Source: Fibrobacterota bacterium (GTDB taxonomy: Bacteria > Fibrobacterota > Chitinivibrionia > Chitinivibrionales > Chitinispirillaceae). From it: a stretch of DNA of 37,851 nt. The notes under the pieces are model-generated. The model did no database searches and was not told where the DNA came from. It was given only the letters and a program-made list of their open reading frames with translations. Shown piece after piece: positions 25,833 to 33,029 of this stretch (position 1 is the first letter of the stretch; each line of letters opens with the position of its first letter). The stretch is from assembly GCA_023412475.1 (NCBI GenBank), contig JAEYNR010000036.1:1-37851 (forward strand), in the 5' to 3' direction. The translations under genes were made by a program, and so were the position numbers.

Positions 25833-27512
25833 ATGGCAGAAAAGTTTATTTACTACATGAATCGGATGACAAAGGTGTATCCTCCCAAAAAGGAAGTTTT
25901 GAAGGATATTTCTCTTTCTTTTTATTATGGAGCAAAGATAGGGATCATTGGTGTCAATGGTTCGGGAAAGAGTACTTTGCTTAAAATCATGGCTGGTATT
26001 GATACCGAGTTTCAGGGGGAGGCCTGGATCGAGTCGGGCCGTACTGTGGGATATCTTTCACAGGAGCCCATGCTGGATGAGACTCTGGATGTCAAGGGAA
26101 ATGTGGAGCTGGCTGTCAAAGAAACCCGTGACTTGCTGGAGGAATTTGAGGAGGTCTCCAACCGGTTTGCTGAAGAGCTTTCGGATGATGAGATGGATAA
26201 GCTTCTGGATCGTCAATCAAAGCTTCAGGACAAAATTGATGCGGTAGATGCCTGGGACCTGGATCGTCAGTTGGAGATTGCCATGGATGCCTTGCGGCTT
26301 CCACCAGGTGATGCGGATGTGAGCAAACTTTCCGGGGGTGAGCGCAGGCGTGTTGCTTTGTGTAAATTGTTACTGCAGAAACCAGATCTTTTACTGCTGG
26401 ATGAGCCCACAAACCATCTTGATGCAGAATCGGTGGCCTGGCTGGAACGCCATCTCAGGGAGTATCAGGGTTCGGTTATTCTTGTAACCCATGATCGTTA
26501 TTTCCTGGATAATGTGGTGGGTTGGATCCTTGAGATAGACAGGGGACGGGGAGTGCCATGGAAAGGAAATTACAGTTCATGGCTGGACCAGAAGTCTTCA
26601 CGGCTGGCACAGGAAGAGAAAGAGGAGAGTGATCGTCAAAGGCGGCTCAAGACCGAACTGGAGTGGGTGAGGATGTCTCAGAGAGCCAGACAGGCAAAGG
26701 GGCGGGCTCGTCTTAATGCATATGAGGAGCTTCTGAATAAGAAATCGATGGACAAGATCACACGTGCTCAGATTATCATTCCACATGGACCCCGTCTGGG
26801 AAATACGGTTATTACTGCAGAAAAGCTTAGTAAGGCTTATGGAGATAAGCTGCTTTTTGAAGACCTCGATTTTGTTCTTCCCAGAGCGGGTATTGTTGGA
26901 ATAATCGGTGCAAACGGAACTGGAAAAACAACTTTATTAAAGATGATTACATCTCAGGAAAAACCTGACAGTGGAAAGCTGATTATCGGAGAGACGGTGC
27001 AGCTTAGCTATGTAAATCAGAGCCGGGATGCACTGGATGGGGAAAAGACGGTTTTTGAAGAGATTACCGGTGGACAGGATACTATGCTGCTGGGAAAAAC
27101 AGAAGTAAATTCCAGAGCTTATGTGGGCAAGTTTAATTTCAGCGGTTCTGATCAGCAGAAGCTTGTAAAGGAGCTTTCCGGAGGAGAACGCAACCGGGTG
27201 CATCTTGCAAAACTTCTTCAAAGTGGTGGAAATGTGCTTTTACTTGATGAACCTACAAATGATCTGGATGTCGAAACACTGCAGGCTTTAGAGCTGGCGG
27301 TTGCAGATTTTGAAGGATGCGCAGTGATAGTGAGCCATGATCGCTGGTTTCTTGACAGAATTGCTACTCATATATTGGCATTTGAAGGTGAGAGCACTGT
27401 GGTGTGGCATGAAGGCAACTATGCTTCCTATGAAGAAGCGCGAAAGGAACGACTTGGGATAACTGCCGAGCAACCTACCAGAGTGAAATACAAACCTTTG
27501 CAAAGAAAGTAA
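25833..27512 (+). CDS. ettA: ABC-F translation factor EttA
   Basis: A 559-residue soluble ABC-F ATPase, close to the length of E. coli EttA, which binds the ribosomal E site and gates entry into elongation according to ATP/ADP state. Opening: YYMNRMTKVYPPKKEVLKDI. Domain 1: Walker A GVNGSGKST, signature LSGGERRR, Walker B LLLLDEPTNHLD, then THDRYFLDNVVGWILEIDRG and VPWKGNYSSWLDQK, an EttA hallmark, followed by the charged linker RMSQRARQAKGRARLNAYEE. Domain 2: GANGTGKTT, LSGGERNR, LLLDEPTNDLD, VSHDRWFLDRIATHIL. No membrane segments. It stands alone, with a palindromic element upstream and a strong terminator-like palindrome downstream. Confidence 0.94.
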   Translation: MAEKFIYYMNRMTKVYPPKKEVLKDISLSFYYGAKIGIIGVNGSGKSTLLKIMAGIDTEFQGEAWIESGRTVGYLSQEPMLDETLDVKGNVELAVKETRDLLEEFEEVSNRFAEELSDDEMDKLLDRQSKLQDKIDAVDAWDLDRQLEIAMDALRLPPGDADVSKLSGGERRRVALCKLLLQKPDLLLLDEPTNHLDAESVAWLERHLREYQGSVILVTHDRYFLDNVVGWILEIDRGRGVPWKGNYSSWLDQKSSRLAQEEKEESDRQRRLKTELEWVRMSQRARQAKGRARLNAYEELLNKKSMDKITRAQIIIPHGPRLGNTVITAEKLSKAYGDKLLFEDLDFVLPRAGIVGIIGANGTGKTTLLKMITSQEKPDSGKLIIGETVQLSYVNQSRDALDGEKTVFEEITGGQDTMLLGKTEVNSRAYVGKFNFSGSDQQKLVKELSGGERNRVHLAKLLQSGGNVLLLDEPTNDLDVETLQALELAVADFEGCAVIVSHDRWFLDRIATHILAFEGESTVVWHEGNYASYEEARKERLGITAEQPTRVKYKPLQRK

Positions 27513-27566
27513 TCTCTCAAATTAATTAGGTTGGAATTTGCTAAACTGAATGCTATATTAATCAGA

Positions 27567-27600
27567 TAATTAGCCGGAAAAGATCTTTTCCGGCTAATTA
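27567..27600 (+). terminator. 34-bp perfect palindrome after ettA
   Basis: TAATTAGCCGGAAAAGA meets its exact reverse complement, giving a 17-bp-per-arm palindrome 55 bases past the ettA stop. As RNA it would form a stable GCCGGAAAAG stem followed by UAAUUACUUU. It is probably the ettA terminator and may work in both directions. It resembles neither of the two repeated palindrome families. Confidence 0.65.
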
Positions 27601-27649
27601 CTTTAAGAACAGGTACTTTGAAAGACAATTCCGGGAGGAGAGCTGCTGT

Positions 27650-28144
27650 ATGCGTCAAGTTGAATTCATGGAAGCTTCCGATAAGGTGATGGAGCAGATC
27701 CGTAAAGGTGCATTTTTAACGGTTCAGGCTGGTGATGCTCTCAACGTTATGACTATTGGGTGGGCATCTTTGGGATTTTTGTGGGGAAGGCCCATGTTTA
27801 CAATCATGGTGCGAAACTCACGCCATACTTTTAAAATCATCGAAAAATCAACTGAATTCACAGTCAGCGTTCCTATGACTGACATGTCTAAGCAACTGGA
27901 GTTTTGTGGTACCAAATCCGGTAAGGCATACGATAAATTCAAAGAGTGTGCACTTGAGATATTTCCCGGTCAAAAGGTGCGTACCCCGGTACTGGATATT
28001 GCAGGAATCCATTATGAATGCAAAATAGCCTATAAATCTGCAATTGATCCTGTTGCTCTGGTAGATTCTTACAAAAATCTATACCCCAACCAGGATTATC
28101 ATTCCTTCTATTATGGGGAAATAGCATTCTGTTATTCGAATTAA
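27650..28144 (+). CDS. Flavin reductase-like FMN-binding split-barrel protein
   Basis: A 164-residue protein of the flavin reductase-like family. The typical beta-barrel segments are visible: KGAFLTVQAGDALNVMTIGW then ASLGFLWGRPMFTIMVRNSR with HTFKIIEKSTEFTVSVP, followed by LEFCGTKSGKAYDKF, matching the family's later G-x-x-SG-x-x-x-DKF motif. It probably binds FMN and may reduce flavin or act on a small thiol or redox partner; anaerobes often carry several. A good ribosome binding site (GGGAGGAG) precedes the ATG at normal distance. It is separated from ettA by a terminator and converges on a radical SAM gene. Confidence 0.87.
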   Translation: MRQVEFMEASDKVMEQIRKGAFLTVQAGDALNVMTIGWASLGFLWGRPMFTIMVRNSRHTFKIIEKSTEFTVSVPMTDMSKQLEFCGTKSGKAYDKFKECALEIFPGQKVRTPVLDIAGIHYECKIAYKSAIDPVALVDSYKNLYPNQDYHSFYYGEIAFCYSN

Positions 28145-28194
28145 AAGGGTGATTGATCAGCAATAAGAAAGAAAATGCCGAATACCGGCAATTC

Positions 28195-28222
28195 GTAGAG
28201 ACGTCCGGCCGGACGTCTGTGA
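28195..28222. repeat. GTAG-family palindrome, copy 2
   Basis: GTAGAGACGTCCGG then CCGGACGTCTGTGA. The inner 22 bases are the same perfect palindrome as at 25585-25612; the last few right-arm bases have drifted. It lies in the convergent gap between the flavin reductase and the radical SAM gene and ends three bases before the latter's stop codon, so it may end transcription from both sides. Confidence 0.8.
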
Positions 28223-28224
28223 AG

Positions 28225-29094
28225 TCATAATCCTCTGAACCATTCTGGTGTCAATTTTACCTTTCCCTTAAGAGCGTTATCGATAAGGGCCAGTGCAGTT
28301 TCTTTGTCACGAGGAAGGCGTGCCCGAAGAGGAAGATAATTAGATGCGTGATTGGCGTAAAAATAGCCTGGTCGAAGATTGGTATATTGCAGCATAATCC
28401 GGAGTTCTTTAAGTATTTCAAGTGGTCCCATTAGATTAAATTCCCCCCTTTGTATCTGAGTGTAAAGACGGGTGTTTTCAACAGGGATAAGACTGAGGGC
28501 ACCTACATAGTTTGGGTTTATTTGGCTGAGAGCATCCCCGGTCTTTTCTGCATGAATTAAAGAGCGTTGAGGGCCTGCCAACCCTAACAGAACGGTAATA
28601 AAGAGGTTTATGCCGGCTTCTCTGACTTTCTGCCCCTGTTCGATCATCATCGATACATCACCCCATTTACCGCATCTTCTAAGCGTCTTATCATCACCGG
28701 ATTCCAGCCCCATATGAATGATGCGTAAACCCAATTCCTTTAACTGCAACAGTTCATCTGAAGTTTTGCGGGCGATACTTTTTGCATTGGCATAAGCTCC
28801 CACTCTGCTTACCCAGGGAAGAGTCTTGCGAATATTAAGAAGAAGTTTCTGCAGTCTGGCAAAGGGAATTATCAGTGCATCACCATCACAGAGAAATACT
28901 TTGTCCTTATTTCTAAAGTGAATGGATGCGTACTGAAGATCCTTATCTATCTGATAATCATCCTTGATGCCAAATGTTTTGTCTTTGTAAATACCACAAA
29001 AGCCGCATTTATTATGGGAGCAACCGATAGTTACCTGAAGAAGAATACTGTCAGCCTCACTTGGAGGACGAATTATTGTGCCTTCATAATGCAT
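28225..29094 (-). CDS. Radical SAM protein (Elp3/B12-independent type)
   Basis: A 289-residue protein from the ATG at 29094. A TTG 60 bases upstream would add a poorly conserved extension, while MHYEGTIIRPPSEADSILLQ is a familiar family opening. The cluster motif is CSHNKCGFC (Cys25, Cys30, Cys33; CX4CX2C instead of CX3CX2C), as in a known group of uncharacterised radical SAM proteins. Also present are LCDGDALIIP (the GG/D-E-like strand), RVGAYANAKSI, GLRIIHMGLESGDD and a C-terminal FYANHASNYLPLRARLPRDK, typical of this group. Substrate unknown. It converges on the flavin reductase gene, and I see no operon partner. Confidence 0.88.
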   Translation of the reverse strand: MHYEGTIIRPPSEADSILLQVTIGCSHNKCGFCGIYKDKTFGIKDDYQIDKDLQYASIHFRNKDKVFLCDGDALIIPFARLQKLLLNIRKTLPWVSRVGAYANAKSIARKTSDELLQLKELGLRIIHMGLESGDDKTLRRCGKWGDVSMMIEQGQKVREAGINLFITVLLGLAGPQRSLIHAEKTGDALSQINPNYVGALSLIPVENTRLYTQIQRGEFNLMGPLEILKELRIMLQYTNLRPGYFYANHASNYLPLRARLPRDKETALALIDNALKGKVKLTPEWFRGL

Positions 29095-29347
29095 GGATTT
29101 AAAATAATAAAAAATTCCCGAGATGTTTATTTTCTTTAAAATGGAATTCTGCAAGCAATCAGCAGTGGAGGTATTCTATTGTATTTTGAGATAAAATAAT
29201 TCTGTGTTCTGGGTGGGAAAGGGCAAAAAGCGGTTTTGAACCCTTGCCCACAGAGTCTCAGAGTTATGTGTTAACCCGATGATAAGGCTTTGAAACAATG
29301 TTTGTGAAGTTGTACTGGCTTTCCGCTAAAAGTAGGACAAACAAACC

Positions 29348-29381
29348 TAAGCAGCACAGAGCTGAATCTATTAGCTGCTTA
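29348..29381 (-). terminator. Hairpin downstream of ldhA
   Basis: TAAGCAGC (29348-29355) pairs with GCTGCTTA (29374-29381), 8 bp with an 18-base loop, 30 bases past the ldhA stop. On the minus strand the stem is followed by GGTTTGTTTG, a moderately T-rich run. This is a plausible intrinsic terminator for ldhA. Confidence 0.45.
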
Positions 29382-29410
29382 CAACTGCAAAAGCGTCACA
29401 GAAAAACAAA

Positions 29411-30472
29411 TCAGAAGCAGTGTCCTGTAATGGCTTTTGTGCATTGGCCTTCAGAGCACCTGTAGCAGATTTCATTTGGTAAAAGATTCTGCTCGAAGTA
29501 GGTGCGTATGTTTTCCAGGGTCGTTTCAGTGATCTTCTCCATGGCTTCACGGGTGAAAAATGCCTGGTGTGAGGTGACCAGCACATTAGGAAAAGATAAC
29601 AACCTTGCCAGAATGTCATCACTGATTGGTTCAGCAGAAAAATCCTCAAAAAAATAATCCCCTTCCTCCTCGTATACATCAAGTCCTGCGCAACCGATTT
29701 TTTTTTCTTTGAGCCCTGTTATCAAATCGCGGGTATTGAGGAGTTTACCTCTTCCTGTGTTGATTATCATTACTCCATCTTTCATTCTGGAGATGGTGTC
29801 GGTATTGATCATGTGCACATTTTCAGGAGTCAGTGGGCAGTGGAGGGTAACAATATCTGATTGTTGGTAGATGGTATCCAGATTAACATATTCGATACCG
29901 GTCTGTTCGGCAAATTTGTGGTCAGGGTAAACATCAAAAGCTAATATTCGCATGCCGAAGCCTTTTAAAATCCCGATAACCGCTTTTCCGATCTTTCCGG
30001 TACCTATTACTCCAGCGGTTTTGCCGTGCATGTCAAATCCAAGCAGGCCATTGATTGTGAAATTGTTTTCGCGTGTGCGCAGATATGCCCTGTGGGTCTT
30101 GCGGTTTAAAGAGAGCATCAGTGCTACGGTATGTTCGGCTATGGCATGGGGAGAATAAGCCGGAACTCTTACTATATGAATTTTTCTGTAGGTGGCATCC
30201 AAATCGACATTATTATAGCCTGCCGAACGAAGGGCTAAAATTCTGATACCGTTTTGGTACAATTTATTTATTACGGGTGCGCTTACATCATCATTTACAA
30301 AGACACAAACACAATCGAATCCGGCAGACAGTGCCGCTGTATCTTCAGTCAGATGGCCAGTGATATAGTGAATTTCGTAGCCGTATCTGGGATCCTGATT
30401 GATTTTATTGAAAAACTCCTGATCGTAAGGTTTTGCATCGAATAGAATTATTCTCAGTTTCCCGTGCAGCAT
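29411..30472 (-). CDS. ldhA: D-lactate dehydrogenase (fermentative LdhA type)
   Basis: A 353-residue D-2-hydroxyacid dehydrogenase that reduces pyruvate to D-lactate with NADH. It follows E. coli LdhA closely: CVCVFVNDD, ILALRSAGYNNVDLD, VRVPAYSPHAIAEHTVALML, the NAD-binding GTGKIG (157-162) with Asp180 for the adenosine ribose, HCPLTPE, and catalytic Arg241 (TGRG), Glu near 270 and His302 (SHQAFFT). AGAGGAGG before the ATG is a strong ribosome binding site. Odd feature: the last 18 residues contain four cysteines in a CX2CX4CX7C arrangement, beyond the usual end (NE[VI]). It fits with PFOR as an alternative pyruvate outlet. Confidence 0.93.
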   Translation of the reverse strand: MLHGKLRIILFDAKPYDQEFFNKINQDPRYGYEIHYITGHLTEDTAALSAGFDCVCVFVNDDVSAPVINKLYQNGIRILALRSAGYNNVDLDATYRKIHIVRVPAYSPHAIAEHTVALMLSLNRKTHRAYLRTRENNFTINGLLGFDMHGKTAGVIGTGKIGKAVIGILKGFGMRILAFDVYPDHKFAEQTGIEYVNLDTIYQQSDIVTLHCPLTPENVHMINTDTISRMKDGVMIINTGRGKLLNTRDLITGLKEKKIGCAGLDVYEEEGDYFFEDFSAEPISDDILARLLSFPNVLVTSHQAFFTREAMEKITETTLENIRTYFEQNLLPNEICYRCSEGQCTKAITGHCF

Positions 30473-30810
30473 AGTTTTTTCCTCCTCTGGTGTGCAGAAT
30501 AAATCAAAATTAGTTCAAAAAACATACCCAATCACGATTTAGATTTTTGATTTAGGATCCAGAACCCTGATTTATCGATTTTCAATTATATTCTCACAAT
30601 CAAAATAGTTAAAAAAAAACCTGCAGAACATTGATCCTTATCAAGAATCTGCAGAAATCAGGATCAGCGGAAACTAAAAAAGGCAGGGTAAAGGCTTAAA
30701 ACTATGCACATAATAGCTTTTTTTTATAGAAGAAAGAGTGTAATCATTTATAATATTCAATAGATAGAATAATTTCGGTAATTTGTTGTTGGGAGAGAAA
30801 GGATACCATC
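30473..30810. other. Divergent promoter region between ldhA and a lipoprotein gene
   Basis: 338 bases of AT-rich DNA that must carry promoters for ldhA (minus) and the lipoprotein/OmpA pair (plus). CTGCAG sequences at about 30621 and 30650 frame a short imperfect inverted repeat containing GATCC and GGATC. I cannot single out reliable -35/-10 boxes or a named operator. Confidence 0.4.
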
Positions 30811-33009
30811 ATGGGATACAGACTTCCCTTTTTTCTTATCGTCTCGATTTTGCTTAATCTGCCATTTTTTCTTCTTAATTGTTCGAACCCGGTAGATGAG
30901 GAGCCCTTGCGTTGGAAAACAGTAATGGAAGTACCGGTAACTAACCGGTCTTTTGTGATTGCAGATGAAATGGACAACCTTTTTGATATCGACGATATGG
31001 ATATCCTTTATGGCGACTCGAAGTATAAGGAAGATGACATTTCTCTGCTGGAACCAGATTCACTGATAGGTGATACTCTTGAATTCTCGATTTTCAAACG
31101 GGATTCTTCCAGTTTCGAAATACATGAAGAAAAACTCAATGATCAGCTCTACACGGCTTCTTTGGGTCCGGTGGTTATAGCTAACGCGCCGCAAATAGCA
31201 GAAACACTGGTGGTATCATCAGACGGACCATTTAATATCACTTTACCGGTTGTATTTGAGAAAGTTTACAAAGTGGTTTTTTATGATACTGCAATTAACA
31301 TCATGCAGATAGAGCTTACCAATCTCTCACCTTCCGATATTAACAGCTTTTCACTGGAGATCGTTGGTTTAGGCATTGGGTCTGTGGAAAAGCTTGCTGC
31401 TGGTGAGACTGCAAAGATTGGAATTGCGGTCAGTGGGAAAACCCTGACAAATCCGGTTCAGCTTAATGTTTCCGGTGTAAGCAATATTTCAGATTTGCGG
31501 ATAGCCGTGTCTACCAGTGTGAATGGACTCTATGCCTATAGCCTTACAGTTGATGACCATCTGGTTGCTTTCAATAAGCAGTTTGCTAACCCCTATGAGA
31601 TGACCGATTCGATTGATATCGATTATGTGGATATCAGGGATGGCTTTTTCATTTATGAAGTCACAAACCACACCGGGATAGAATTGAGGGTTCAGGGTAT
31701 TCATGAGCACCTCTGGAAAACCTCTTTTGCGGAAAGAAACTCCTATAACAGGTACGAAGATTTGCTCAATGTCAGTGCAAGTGATTCAATGGAAAATTAC
31801 TTTGGATTTATTACCAATGGAGAAGTTGTTGCACCGCCCAGGCTGGAACAGACCTTCAGTAAGGAAAACCGCTCCCAGTCACGTCTTTTTACGCAATGGG
31901 ATTCGGTTTTGCAAAAAACTGTCACTTGGGTCAGATATACTGTTTCCACTGGTAATCCTAGTGGAGATACCATCACCCTGTGTGCAGATGACACATTGAC
32001 ATTTACTATCTATTCCGATTTCAAATACCGACAGCTCTGTGGCAGGGTGGTTAAACCGATTGGAATTACCAGTGACACCCAAAAAGTGGCCATCAATTTC
32101 CCCTGGGGAGAATCTGCCCCCGATTCGCTGAGAGGAAAGCTCGTTTTGCATAATGTCTATAGTGATATTCGACTCAAAACCGAAATGGCACCCAATTCTA
32201 GCATCGATTCTGTTTATTGCAATTTTGAAGTCTTCGATCTTAAAAATCCAAATATCAAAGATACTCTGATCAATAAGTTTATCGGAGTGGTTAATGGTTC
32301 TCTTTTCAATGCAAAAATAGATATAACCGATGTAGTCAATCTCTACCCGGACACGGTTGCAACAGTAACCAGACTGTATGTACCCACAGGTACTAGGATA
32401 ATATCAGAAAATGGCCTGCAGATCAGTGATGACGATTATGATAAGTATTCAGGAAAGATGAAAATAGGCGCAATCACAGACTACAGACTGAATGCCAGAT
32501 TCGATTGGGAGGTAAAGGAAATGGTGAATATGGATCTGGGTGGTGAGGAATTTCCAATATATGAAGCGATGAGATATATCCGGAAACTGGAGAAGAGGCA
32601 GCTTGAATTCGAAACAGAAATTTTCAACAGTTCAAATCTGAATATGACTTTATTTGCTCTGGTGGCCCCCTATCATCTGATAGATACTCTGGATTCCATG
32701 TCTTCAGATGATGCTTTTTATCTGATTGCACAGGAAGGGGAGGCGGAAAAACGCGGTCTGGTCAATTTTCTGGGATATAAAGGAGTGAGTATACCGGCAA
32801 GATCACTGGATTCTGCAGTAGTAAATGTTGTCCGCTGGAATCATCAGCAACTGGAAACCGTTTTGAGTTCGGACACCTGTAGCTGGAGATGGTTTATGAA
32901 ATTTCATAAAAATGAGCGTGATGCATTACGAGATGACGATTTTATCAGAATAAATTCTAAGATGCGCATTGAAGGTATTAACAATACCGATTCATTGATA
33001 ATGTGGTAG
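30811..33009 (+). CDS. Large lipoprotein of unknown function
   Basis: A 732-residue protein with a lipoprotein signal: hydrophobic residues 5-22 and a lipobox LLNC with Cys24, followed by SNPVDEE. Ser at +2 does not signal inner-membrane retention, so outer-membrane sorting is likely. The rest is rich in Asp, Ser and beta-type sequence (FNITLPVVFEKVYKVVF, TDTAINIMQIELTNLSPSDI-like segments), resembling tandem Ig-like beta domains; no enzyme motif is seen. The ATG follows AGAAAGGATA. It is 20 bases upstream of the OmpA/TSP3 gene and probably co-transcribed, so the two may form a cell-envelope pair. I recognise no family; similar lengthy lipoproteins beside OmpA-like proteins are common in Fibrobacterota-type genomes (inference). 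Confidence 0.75.
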   Translation: MGYRLPFFLIVSILLNLPFFLLNCSNPVDEEPLRWKTVMEVPVTNRSFVIADEMDNLFDIDDMDILYGDSKYKEDDISLLEPDSLIGDTLEFSIFKRDSSSFEIHEEKLNDQLYTASLGPVVIANAPQIAETLVVSSDGPFNITLPVVFEKVYKVVFYDTAINIMQIELTNLSPSDINSFSLEIVGLGIGSVEKLAAGETAKIGIAVSGKTLTNPVQLNVSGVSNISDLRIAVSTSVNGLYAYSLTVDDHLVAFNKQFANPYEMTDSIDIDYVDIRDGFFIYEVTNHTGIELRVQGIHEHLWKTSFAERNSYNRYEDLLNVSASDSMENYFGFITNGEVVAPPRLEQTFSKENRSQSRLFTQWDSVLQKTVTWVRYTVSTGNPSGDTITLCADDTLTFTIYSDFKYRQLCGRVVKPIGITSDTQKVAINFPWGESAPDSLRGKLVLHNVYSDIRLKTEMAPNSSIDSVYCNFEVFDLKNPNIKDTLINKFIGVVNGSLFNAKIDITDVVNLYPDTVATVTRLYVPTGTRIISENGLQISDDDYDKYSGKMKIGAITDYRLNARFDWEVKEMVNMDLGGEEFPIYEAMRYIRKLEKRQLEFETEIFNSSNLNMTLFALVAPYHLIDTLDSMSSDDAFYLIAQEGEAEKRGLVNFLGYKGVSIPARSLDSAVVNVVRWNHQQLETVLSSDTCSWRWFMKFHKNERDALRDDDFIRINSKMRIEGINNTDSLIMW

Positions 33010-33029
33010 CTCACTTCTCGGAGAAAAAA

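Noticed and set aside
28308..29094. A longer start for the radical SAM gene at 29154 (TTG)
   Set aside because: The extension is not typical of the family, whereas the ATG at 29094 gives the familiar MHYEG opening.
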